Origin: Trochalopteron elliotii
Lineage: Eukaryota > Chordata > Aves > Passeriformes > Leiothrichidae
NCBI GenBank assembly: GCA_024734555.1
Contig: JANPWX010000108.1
Coordinates: 2,589,376-2,653,375, forward strand
Reading direction: 5' to 3'
DNA: 64,000 nt
This document shows, piece after piece, positions 47,799-59,900 of the stretch. The position numbers and the translations under genes were made by a program. The notes beneath the pieces were generated by a model. That model was not told the origin of the DNA. It ran no database searches and was given only the letters and a program-made list of their open reading frames with translations. How positions within the stretch are numbered: position 1 is the first letter of the stretch; each line of letters opens with the position of its first letter.

Positions 47799-48553
47799 AA
47801 AAGAAAGTAAGAGCCCAGTAGCTAAGAGGCTTTGAGTGCTTGTCCTCACAGTTCCAAGAAAAAGAGTTTTCAGAAGTTAAAATACATTCATAAAGCAAAG
47901 ATAAATGGAGAAGATACAAGCAATCACAGGAACAATCCTTCTTACACAGGAAAGAGGTCTCCAGCACCTTTAGCATGTCTGTATCGGAAAACTAAACAAT
48001 TGGTAATGAGATCTGCTTTATCACTTCTCCCCAGAACTAGTACAGTTGTCCAACACCTCAGATTCAACTCTATCAGGACATATTTTATCTGGATGATCCA
48101 CACCTTCACCTTGGGGCATTGCTTTCCATCCCTTTTCCCAGAAGACCAAAATCCCACTCCTTGTTTTTGGTCATGCCTTCAAAACTTGATCCAAGATAAA
48201 TCCTCTTGGAACAGACTTTGCAGTCAGGGTAAAAAAAACCCCAAAAACCTATTGAGATTAAAAAACAGCTCCTCATATACAATCCCATTAGTCATAGCGT
48301 CCCAGAACTCTGCTCCCTGCCCAAGATTCCTTTCAGCTAGAGTGGGTAGAACACTGAATAAAATACTGCCACGTCACAGACACTTATAATTCTTTGAGCA
48401 TTAGCTTAAAAAAAACAGGGAGTCTGGTAGATAGTGTTTTATATTCACTTTGTGCTGGACAAACAGGCTAAACAAAGTACAGGGAGTGGACAGTCAGGAT
48501 GGTTCCTTGATTCCTTGGAAGTCAATGAATCGTTTCACTGTATCCTGAAAGCA

Positions 48554-48623
<70 letters not shown>

Positions 48624-51600
48624 AACATATATACCATCTGATGTGACACAGAGTGGTTTTACAATGGGAGTTTTAAAGTACTTATTATAATAAGTTCTGT
48701 GGAAGGGGAGTCTGTGCAAGCAAAACACAATGTGTCTAACTTGACATATTTGGCCTGGCAGGAGAAAAGAGAGTGCCTGCATTTCCTTTAGAGTTAATGG
48801 CGAAGGGTAGGTGTCTCTGAAGACAGCGGAAGGGAAATGCAACCTCACTAAGTCAGATCTTTATCTTTCTTCATTAGTTACACAGAGACTAAAATGTTAG
48901 ATGACTTTGCCTATTTAGAATCCACTCCACATAGTCCTCTTTGAAGATACCAACCTAATAAAGCATGACCAGCTCTTTTTTAAAAAATGAAATGATAACC
49001 ATTTTGTCCCACTTTTCTATCACATAGATAGTAACAGAGCAAATGTTTGCTCCAGAGTGGGACAGCCTTGGCTGTGCACTCTCATAGACCCAGGGAAGTT
49101 TGTCTTCATCTTTCCTGGGACGATCTCCTAGCAGGTTCTGGTGTAATGAATAGAGAAGAATATTTCCTCTCTTTGTTCTAATGTGGAAAGGTACCAGGTG
49201 AAAAAGAACAGTCATGGAGTTTTGCACACTACTATCTAGGGATTTCTGTGTGTAAATTCCATAATTTTTGATGTGCTTTCCCAGCTCTTTTCCAGGAAAT
49301 AACACAGACATGCCAGGTGATTGAAACTTCTCCCTTTCCAAGTTTCAAGAAATAGCTTAACAACTATTTCTGCAGTCAGCCACAACTGTAAGTTGCTAAT
49401 ATACAGGAATGGGCTATGGCCCCGGGGTGGAGGAGGGCATAATGTATGCAATACATAGAGTAAAAGCTGTAACATAACCCCTGAGATTTAGCTAACAGAG
49501 GTGGCTAACTTACCCCACAGGGACTGCTGCTCTTCCCTTTGTAGTGATATGCTATCTGCAAGTTTATTGGCTGTCTTTCTTCAAGCCTTTCCAACTATTA
49601 GGAATAAAAGCACATATCTATTATAATATCTGAGACGTTCATAAAACAACATTTTCCACAGCAACTCAGTGGTGAACCAGATCAAGTAGAGAACCAGAGC
49701 TGTTTTTGCAAAGGAGAAAAATACAACTATCATTTAAGATTGTAGGTTAGGAGGATCATTCCTCTCTTCCTTCTTCTGCTGTCAAAAATAAAATCCAGTT
49801 TGTCATAAAAGTCTCCTGTGTGTGGGTTTCCATGAATGGGGTCTACAGGGACACGTGGGCATGGATGGAGAAAGAGTTACTGAAAACAGCCATTCAAAGG
49901 CAGGTGATGGAACTGCAAGGGAGCATGTGAGGGTCTTCCAAGAGCTGAGGAAATCCCAATCCTCCTCCAAGCCCACGAGAATGAATAAACTCATAACACC
50001 ACAAGTCAGTGGAATTTGAGAGTGGTTGCCCATGGGCACCATCCTCAGCACTGGGTGAGGTGTCTCAAAGGATGGGGCTGCCTCCCTGCAAAGGCTGTGA
50101 TCAAGCATAGACCTGCCCCAAGGGGCTGGGAGCCTCAGAGGGTGCCCAGCCAGGCTGACCCCGGAGCCCTCTGAGCGAGCATGTGGCTGGGGTGGTTGAT
50201 GGATAATTGTAGCAGTCTGCCTCTGTTAAGAGTAATGGCTTCAGTTATACTGAATATCAGATACTAGCAGGGGTCTGTCTCCCCTGATTTGGCAGCAGGG
50301 GAAAGGGAATATTCAAAACTTTCAGCCTATTTTATACTAAAACCCATCCTTTTTTCCCCTGCAAAATTACATTTTCTTTTCTCAGCCTTTCACTTTTAAT
50401 GCTGTCTTTACTACCATTTGGGGTTTTCAGTCATTTACAATTATTGTTATCTTTTTTTTATTTACTTCACTGGAAAAACTGTAGATGCGGGGAAGAAAAG
50501 GCATCTTGTCAAAGCATTAAATGTGCTTGTTTTGTTTTTCAGGGATAAATAAAAAATGCGACTTCAATTTAAACAGAGAGCTTGTCTGAAAAGAACCAAC
50601 ACTTGTCAGTCAGCTCTGTTAGGAAATAATTGAGAGGCCTCCTTGAGCATACTATGATAGGAACAAATCGATACAGCTGTGCAACTGCCCACATGTTTTG
50701 GGTAGAAGAGGGCAGCAGATGGATTGTAAAAGCTACTTCTTTTTGCAAGATTCACAGGCACCTTTGGCTTGGAAATAAGCTCAGGTTAGTCTATTAGGAA
50801 ATGAATAAATAGTGAGATCACTTCAGAGGCTTTTTGTAAAATTGAATCTTCAGCAATCCTAAATATAAATCCACATTCCTTGGTACCAATCTTGTCCTGC
50901 TCTATCTATGGTTAGAGTTTGTCTGTATATGGGAATTTAGCTACAAGATAAAATAGTCCTTTATATAAATATCTTATGAGTCAGTCCCAGCTGTAACTCC
51001 GAAGTGGTGAAGTCGTTAAGTAAATGCTGTTAAGAGAAATGTTAAATGAGCTATGATTTCTTCACAAGAAAATGCTTTTATGGCATTTAATAAAAGAAAA
51101 AAGGTTTTAAAAAAGTAGCATTGAACCCCATGTCATGCTGTACAAATGACTATTTGAAAAGTAACAGGGTTAAAATAAGATAAGAATCAACATGTCTGGC
51201 ATAGCTCCCCTGATAGGTTTACATCAGTCACACTGTGGTATCCTATGATGCTTCAGTAGATGAAATCTTACAATATTTTCATTATAAGAGAAAAGAATTT
51301 TCTATGAATATGAGAAATGATGTACCCTGTGCATAATGTTTTTCTGTCTGTAGATAAATCTTTGTATTATTAGCTCATCAAACTTAGTCTGTTATTCTAT
51401 TATTAAAGCTGGTTAAATTATTAATGTAATTTTTAATCAGTTGAATTAATGCTTATAATGGTGGCTTGTGGTAACTTTGATTTCTACTTTTTCTCACTAT
51501 GAATATTAAAAAAACTATAATTAAAAGACACGCCATATTTCTAAGTTTCTTTTTTCATCTGTGGTATTTCCTGGAAATATAAGTCATGCATTTTTTATTT

Positions 51601-52129
51601 TCTGTCACAAAACAGTTAATTCCTTTGTAGCTGCATCAAAACTGGACTGCCTGGGGAGCAATTTCATCAGCAATTAAAAAGGTCATTCTTCTAGGTTTTA
51701 AAATATACTAAGTAACATTATTTATAGGCCATATGTTAAAATAGAACCATGTTCTGATAACTGATCATCATGTACACTGGCTTCATGAGATTCTAATTTT
51801 TATTATTCTTTAATGGTTTTATTCCACATGTGTTGCTTTATAACCAAAGTGTGCTTGCTAGCTATGCTGTGGTTCTTAGGTATATAAAGACAACTTGGGA
51901 AATAGCCTCCATCAGCAACAAATTTTGTTTCAGTTTCATTGCCTTGTTTAGATGTTCCTGGATGCCACTAAATTGTCTTCTAAACTGCCAGTAGCTTAAA
52001 ACCAGTAAAAGACCCTTGTTGCTTTGCAGTCACACCTGGTCTGCAGTGCTAACAGAGAGCTAACACGCACTCCCTTCTGATCTGATGCCTTTATGTAAGG
52101 CCCATTACAGCATTAGTTTGGCTGCCTCA
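47799..52129. other. Unannotated sequence containing the longest chance-like frame
   Basis: It includes a 185-codon plus-strand frame (47832-48389) without recognisable domains, the dinucleotide palindrome at 48556-48633 and a GC-richer, unidentified part at about 49820-50190. No exon is supported. Confidence 0.45.
48556..48633. repeat. Composite TG/TA/CA dinucleotide repeat
   Basis: A short TG run (48558-48564) is followed by about 48 bases of alternating TA and then by a CA run (48611-48623) and ATATATA. The arrangement is self-complementary, so either strand can fold into a hairpin. Frames translating to Tyr-Ile repeats here are artefacts. Confidence 0.97.
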
Positions 52130-52888
52130 CAAGCAGGGACATGGACAAGGCAGAGGTGTTTAACACATTCTTTGCCTCTGCCTTCAACACAAATGACGGA
52201 CCAAGGCATCTCCAGTCCTGAGCTGGAGGACCATGACTGAAGGACTGATCAGCTCCCAGGTGACCCTGAACTTGTGAAGGATCTGCTGCTCCAGCTGGAT
52301 CCCTACAAATTGATGGGGCCTGATAGGATACATCCAAGAATCCTCAAAGAGCAGCTGATGTCACCTCTCTCAATGGTTTTGAGCTGTCTTGGGAATCTGG
52401 AGATGTCTCAGCTGACTGGAAGGTGGTGAATGTTGTCCTGATTTTCCACAAGGGCAAGAAGGAGAAGTCTGGAAATTACATGCCTGTCAGCCTCACTTTG
52501 GTGCCTGGCAAAGTTATGGAGAAGATTGTTCTGGGAGATCGCATTGCACTTTACAACTTCCTCCAGAGGGGAAGAGGAGGGGAAGGCACTGATCTCTTCT
52601 CTGTGGTGACCAGTGAGAGGACCTGAGAAAATGGCCTGAATTTGTGTCAGGGAAAGCTTAGGTTGGATATTAGAAATAAGTTCTTTATCCAGATGGTGGT
52701 TTTGACACTGAACAGCTCCCCAGAGAAGTAATCACAGCACCAGCCTGACAGAGTTCCAGATGCTTTTGGACAATACTCTTGGGCACATGGTGTGTGACTC
52801 TTCAGGATCGGGCTACGCAGGGACAGGAGTTGAACTTGATGATCCTTGTGGGTGCCTTCTAACTCAGCTTTTTCTGTGGTTCTGTGAA
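52130..52888 (+). mobile_element. CR1 LINE with internal loss of the catalytic reverse transcriptase
   Basis: The plus-strand translation begins with the linker before the reverse transcriptase (EVFNTFFASAFNT, near 52156-52195). It continues with LLQLDPYKLMGPDRIHPRIL and the N-terminal polymerase segment NYMPVSLTLVPGKVMEKIV (52477-52533). It then jumps within a few bases to IALYNFLQRGRGG (from about 52541), which normally lies several hundred bases downstream in the C-terminal part. The catalytic FADD box is therefore absent. The 3' UTR and a decayed tail (TTTCTGTGGTTCTGTG) end at about 52888. Stops and frameshifts are present. It is a dead copy with an internal deletion near 52530-52540. Confidence 0.9.
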
Positions 52889-55800
52889 CTGTCTTGGTTT
52901 TGGTGGTTAAGCCACAACAGTAACCAAATCAGCATTGAGAACAGATCTGTAGCCAATGGTGCTCCTTGGTATTGCTATGCTGGAAGCAGATTAAGTTCAC
53001 ACTTTCAAGTCAAGAGGCACTGTACAAAGAAAAGGTGTGTCCATTTTCCAGGATACAAAATGAGGAACAGATCGATTATAAAACTACGTTCTCTTCTTTA
53101 GAAATGAAAACTGGACAGAAAGTCAGGCAGAAAAGAGAAATGGCTGCAAAACCCAAGACTCCAGACCAGAGGGGAAGGCAACAGAAGCAAAAAAGATGAG
53201 GTGTGAGCATAAGCAAAGCCCATGAAATCTGACCTCTTTCCCAGGAGGGTAAGTGGGAAGCTGAATGTTGTGTGAGGGTCAGCACTGTGAGTTACTCAGA
53301 CTGACCTGCTCAGTGGCTTAATTGCACCTGTACATTCAAATGACATCAGGAGAGAGGGGAGGGTGAGTGGTGCAGCCTGCTTGGACTAGCTGGACACCAT
53401 CAGGCAGCAAGGAACAGAGAAACACTGTGAAGCAGTGGGAATTAGGAAATGTGGCTATCTGAATCATGGTTTGTACCACTGCAGGACCATTTCCCAAAGC
53501 CTTTATTTTTTATGGCTATGACAGAAAACCCTTTACATTGAATAAGTAATAATACTAGGAAATTATGCCAAAATGGTACTTAGCTTTTTGATGAGGTTTA
53601 GATCTGGAGACAAGCACTGCTGCCACAAGTGGCACTGTCCAGCTTTCTGCAGACCCTGCCTATGCTCTTTGAAACACCACTTTCAGAAAATGCAGCCTGT
53701 GCTACCAGAACTGTCCAGCTGGAGAGCGATTATTTCCAATTTGTTTCTTTGCATCTGAAATGAGTGTCAGTTTGGTCAGAGTCACACCCTAGTTTAACAA
53801 AAGAAAATGAGAAATCAATAGTCATGTTTCCTCTAGGATGAAAACCTACACCTTCTAAATATGGTGGCTTAAATTTAAAGCATCTGAGCTTCAAGATGAT
53901 AGTAGGAAAATATTATTCACTAAGACTAGTTAATCTGTAAATGTTTTCTGACTGTTCAGAAATTGTGTAGGTCCATGTAGCAGTTGGTGAGTAGTACTAT
54001 TTCTCTCATGTGAATCTCTGCAGATGCTAGGGTAAGGAATATTTATCTAAGAAGCTGCTCCCTGTCTCAGAAGTGCACGGTCAGACTTTGTGAGGCCTGA
54101 GAAAGAAGCAGGAACAGACAGTATCACACTGGAGACATCACTATTCCAGTGGATGTGAGGAGGGGCTTTCCTTTTCCACCTCCCTAAGTGCATAAGGGGA
54201 ACACACAGAATAACTGCCAAGCTGCCATGGAAAATTAAATACTTGATCTGGTGTGATAGGTTCTGAATTATGTAGGTCTGGGAATAAGAGGCTTAATGCT
54301 TCTTGGGAGAGTTCTGATTAAAAAATTAAACACCTCTAAAAATTAACTTAGATTTTCTAAAGAACAAGGTAATTGAAGCAGATCTTCGTATGGGTTCCAA
54401 ACAATTATCACGTTGGGCCAAACCATGCCTGAAGCTGAGCTATTGAGTACAGGGTTGTGAGGTGAGAGACAAGATGGGAATGCTGTATGCCCAAGTGCAT
54501 TTTTGGTCATGTGTTTTTCCAGTATTGCTTCATTCAGTCACCCAGTTTGAAGTTGAGGAAGAGGAGAAAGAACAAACAGGTGAGTGCATAAAGGGGCCCT
54601 GAAGTTTTGGTCCTACTTGCAGGCATCCTGAGACAAATCTTTGCAAGCTGCTTGCATCTGTGTACGGGGAAGAAATGGTCTCACAGCAGCAGACAATGGA
54701 GAAGTAATAAAAAAATTAAATTAGATAAAATTAGTTTAAATAATGAGAAAGAATATAGAGGAAATGATCTCAGAGGCAGGTGCCCTTTTGAGAAAGTAGC
54801 TTTATTAGATTTTGATTTAATTTATTAAAGCTAGGCTGATGGTGTCCTTTTTTAATGTTGTGTGGAACGTTATCTTTTACTTCTGTTGATGGACAACGAC
54901 AAAAAGCAGTGCATTTAAAATTGAGTGTGGCTAGAGGGAGGAAGTGAAAGTTTTGTTCTGTTTTTCATCTTCGCTCCATATTTTAGCCCTATGTGTCAGT
55001 TGATGCCTGATAAATAAGCTTACCACAGAAAAGCAATGAAGTCTTACAATTTTATGATACCTTGTGATAGCTAACTTGGAAATAACCTCAATAATACAAT
55101 GAGACTTAGATTTGCTGCCTAAATAGTGAAAAAAAGGAGCAATTATAAGTTTATTTAGTTATTTTAGTTAAAGATTTTTCAGGTCTAACATGTTTTCAGT
55201 TGTCTAATACATTTTAACTTCCTGTCTCTTTCAAATGAAATCCAAAGAAATATTATCAGTTCTTTCTATGCTTAGATCAAGGATGACCTAAACATTATTT
55301 TATCAAACTGTATTTCATGGCCTTGCTTCCTTACAAAGCATGTTTTAAGAAGGAAGAAATAGGGCCCTCATTCCTAAACCAAACTCCTTCCATTTTCGAA
55401 TAGCAATATTCCCATACAAACCCTGCGCACACTGCAGCAGGGCTCTGCCTGATTTTTTGTACTTGGTGTCTCATCAGTCCCAATGCAATTTCATTTCTTT
55501 TTAATAAAGGGTTTATGAAGATACTTGTAAATGAAGCAAACTCAAATTTTCCCATATATGTAGTGCTCTCTACATTGTTCTGTGACTCCATGAGAGTTTG
55601 TGAACGGTGGGAACAGAGATGAGTATAAACCAGAGCAGGAAACTATGGAACCAACCTGTGCTGACTATTTACTTTCCTTTGTGTCACTCCAATACATTCC
55701 AGGGATAGTTAGATCTAGATGTCTAGATGTCTAGTCAAGTCTGTTACTTCATATGGTCTTATTCTCAGAAGATGCTTCCTCAGCCTCCACCCCTGCTAAC

Positions 55801-56861
55801 TTTTCACCCTGGAAAGTTTGGAAAATGTTCTTTGCTGCCCAGATTCAGACAGTCCTGAGATAGGATTCAGAATGCACAAGGAATATATATATAAAAAAAA
55901 ATGGCACCCTTGGTTATTTATTAAAGAGCACAACTATTTTCTGCTTTGTCTGGTTTTCCACAGCAGTATTTTCATCCTTGCCATCTGTCACTTAAATTGG
56001 ATTCTTTCTAGAACTCTATTGAAACCTAATAGATGTTGGAGGTGGGATTACTAAATATAATCAGTAATCTATTCACTCTTAAATGACTTCCACTAGCCTT
56101 ATCTTGCCACCATTCAATGTGAAAATGAACCTTTGCTGAAGAACTAATAGCAGAATTTTTGCAGCTGCTGCAACATCCGAATATACATTAATATTGGTTA
56201 AGTTGATTTCTGTGTTTCTTGATTTTGCTGGTCCAGATGTGACTTCAGACGTGTAAGTGGGGTTAAGCAAATGGCTTTAGTTGTTTTTAATGCTTTGTTG
56301 CTTTATTTTTTAAATGAAAGTCAATGAACCGCTGCCCCTGAGCAGTACATTTTTTTTTCTTAAAAAAATGGTAGAAGAATGGCTCAGATGTCTCTACAGA
56401 GGATGATATGGCCATTATTCTGGTATCCCTAATCAGGAATAACAACTCCAGTGATTCAACAATAATTCCATATTATTAAGGATGCATATGGGAAACAATC
56501 TTGGGTTTTTTTTTCCAACAACACTCACATTTTATCATACTTCATTTTGAGGTACCTTTCCCTATGGTTTCCTATGGTTCTGTGACACAAGACTATACAC
56601 TGTGCCACAGCATAATCATTTAGTGTAACATAAATGCAAGATCTAAGAGGTGAGGTAGATACATTGTCAGTCTCTTGTAATTTATTATTTACAATATGTT
56701 CTCATTCATTTGCAGTACAAAAGTCCATCACTATGTGCTTTAATTTATTAAAGAGTAGACTGTTGCCTCTAAGGCCCATGCTTCAAGTACAAAGTAAAGC
56801 TTTTAAGCAAAAAAATTTTGGTGATTTCTGTGCAAACTCTGTGCAGTACAAGCAGCTACTC
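52889..56861. other. Unannotated AT-rich sequence
   Basis: No recognised gene or dispersed repeat. An 8-bp unit TCTAGATG repeats about 2.5 times at 55713-55733. Confidence 0.5.
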
Positions 56862-56945
56862 AAAAAAAAAAAAAAAACCAACAAAAAAACCAACCAACCA
56901 ACCAAACAAAAAAACACAAAAAAAAACCACCAAAAAAAAACCCTC
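56862..56945. repeat. A-rich low-complexity tract
   Basis: A-runs are interrupted by CC and C, with a CCAA-type sub-array around 56890-56906. It produces a Lys/Asn/Gln-rich frame that is not a gene. A poly(A) tail of a retroposed sequence was considered, but no recognisable body precedes it. Confidence 0.9.
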
Positions 56946-59900
56946 AAAACATTAATATAGCTGAAAAGCTGGTGAGTTGCCCAGATAAGACCTGAAACTA
57001 ATAATTTGGTTGGGAAAAATATGAAAAAGATGTGAACAACTCAAAGTAAATATTTTTCCTTTGGGTAAAAAAAAATTAAAAGTTGTTTAGAAAGACATTT
57101 TAGATTAACAGCTTTTTCAGCACAAACATCTACTAAATACTGATACGAAGAGAAAGATATGAAGAAAGAAGTTATGTGTGTTTTATTTGGCATTTTCCAT
57201 TCTAAGGTAAGATTTGGTTTATTTTGCCTTCATCATTTATTAAATCCATTCTAGACCCTTCTCTTTTTCCATAAGATATACATTGCCAAAAAAAAGGACT
57301 CGAGACATAATTCTCATTTATAGATACACCTTGCTACTTTATTCTCGCAGAATATAAAATGTTAGAGAGTGAATTACTTCCAGATTAAAACCTTTCATAC
57401 AGTAGAGAGACAAGTGAGAATGACTGACTGTAAATCAGGATAGCAAATGCCTTTGGAAAAACTTTGCTTTCTGTTGCTCTGTGGTCACCTATTTACAGCA
57501 CTTCTATAGCCACTCCTACCTAAGCAGAATAAACGTAACATAATAATGAATCTAAGGTCTGGACTTACCCAATCATTTACAATTCTCTCTGTATGTGATA
57601 GCACAAGGAGAAAAGCAAGGGGGAACTTGACTTCTGCATGGGGCAAATCTCTGCCTTCAACAGTATAACAGTATTGAGAAAAGATGTGGAAAGGACAATT
57701 GTCAAAGAGAGATCACCTCTGAAATCAATCAGCAGACTGTAATGCCAGAATCTGTAGGAGAAAAAAAAAAACAATGAGAAAAAAGCAAAAATGCTAACTG
57801 GAAAATGCTGACTGGAAGAACATGGAATAATAATCGTAGGACCTGCTTTCTTTTCTCACTGAAGAAGCTGTGCTAACATTTTCAAGCTGGATATTTACAA
57901 CAACTTTGCCACAAAGCAATCTAAATAAATGTCCCAATTTTCAGATTTGATGTACTGTTGCAGCTTTTCTTGGCTCCAGAAAGTATGAAATCTCAGCACC
58001 TCAGAAGATCAAGCTGTTTATGTGGGAGGTGATCATAGTAGAAAGTGAAACTGATGTGGCTTAACTTGCACGTGAAGAAACCAGCATGTCCACACAGAGG
58101 GTATTTTTCAGGAGTCAACCTATTATTTTATTCATTTGATTGCCAGTATGATAATTTTTGAAATTAGCCCAACTTGTTTTCATTCTCTGTTCATTGGCAT
58201 ATCACCTATACGTAATAAAAGATTGGATTCAACTTGCAGATTAAGTTTTAAACATAATCTCTGTTATGGAAAACTAGTCAGAAGGGTCAGTGAAATCAAT
58301 AGTGGTTTTCAGATGATGCGGTGCAAAGCAGACCTGGTGTCTGTTTTGAGGGGCGCAGGAAAACACTAGACTACAGTCTACTCTAAATTCTTGATGCTCC
58401 ATTCACTGTGCTGAGGAAATTTCATTGACTCCCTTGGGAACAGAGACAGCTATCTCACATATAGACGTATATAGATTATGTGCAAATACATGTAGACCTC
58501 TTGCATTTAGGTATTTTAAACTGGAGCTGAAATCCACTCACTATCACTACCATCAGGCATAAAAGTTTTATTTCAGCCTTGAATAGTCTCTTTATACAAC
58601 CATTGTAGAATTTTTGCACTCCTAGATGTTAAAAAAAAAAAGTCCTATTACAGCTGTCCCCAACAATAATCATATGTTAGCATGCTCTCAAAGCTAGAGT
58701 ATATAGAAAAATTACACAGTAGAAAGCACAGCTTTGGAGCCAAAGAATTGATAGTTTTTCTGTTGTAGTCTTTACCAAGAAAACAGTTTTCTTCATTTAA
58801 TCAGGAAGAAAATGCAAAAGTGGGTCAGCTGTGGGGACAGATTTCCAAATCTCAGTTGTGTCTCAGTGGCAAAGCAAAATTGCCTGTCAAGGTACTCAAG
58901 GTAAATCTGAATTAGTTCTATCTTGGGTAAGCCTTGGATCCTTTTATGGTAAAGGGAAAAAAAAAAAAGAAAAAAAAAAGAGAATAAGTATCTTTATTCC
59001 TCTTGATCGCTTCAGCTCTGGAAATGATTCATGATAATAAAATCTGGCATGTAGAGAGTTCTCACTGAAAAAAATCCAAATGACGACTCTTGACACTGTC
59101 TCTGCTTACTAAGCTCTTTAATTCATTTATCTGCTTTGTGGGTTTTTTGGTCTTATTTACCTGGGCAATTCACAAATTTTTGTGTCATTACATCAGACAT
59201 ATACATAACACAGAAGAAAGAAAAAGCTCCAGTCAATGCCTGGCCCATGTGTGCTTTGCTATACTGGACTGTTGTTACAGATAATAGCAATGACAGGTCA
59301 TAGGGATTAGATTATCATTCTCTTTATCCTGAAGAGAGCCCCTTGCTTCCAGCTCTACTGCTTAGGCCACTGGTTAATTTTGCAGGTGGGCTTGATTCTG
59401 TTCTCTGTATAATCAGTAGAAGATAAAGATACTCAGGTAGGATTTCCCTTCTTGTCTCTCATGGCAAAGTCTCTAATTTTTCAGTGAGATCATTTTCTAT
59501 GTCAGGCAACTATATAGGTGAGTTGGCTTCTATCTCCAGCTATTTCTTACCTACCTATTTGAAAGGTACTGTTTATCTTATGACAGTTTGATATTGCTGG
59601 CTGAGTTTGATGCACTACATAATCAAGTCAAGCCTGGAAAATAATTTGTTCTAAAGAAAGACACATGTACTTTTGATTAAGGTTTTGAATGGTTTGGATT
59701 CTATTCCTTTAGGGGACTCTGATTTCCTCTTGTGGGAGATGATTATTGTTTTGGAGAACATGTGTTGGTAAGAAAAAACTGCAGATTAAAACACTTCAGG
59801 AAAAAAGTCCTCTGTGTCCAGCAGGTAGGTGTTTGTAAATCCCTCCAGTCTGCTTTGATGGCAAACAGATTTGTTCTGTTCTCTGGTGACCCAATTCCCA

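Noticed and set aside
48434..48848. Frames with Tyr-Ile and His-Thr repeats
   Set aside because: They are translations of the TG/TA/CA dinucleotide array.
56634..56960. Lys/Asn/Gln-rich 108-codon frame
   Set aside because: The C-terminal half is the A-rich tract and the rest has no recognisable features.
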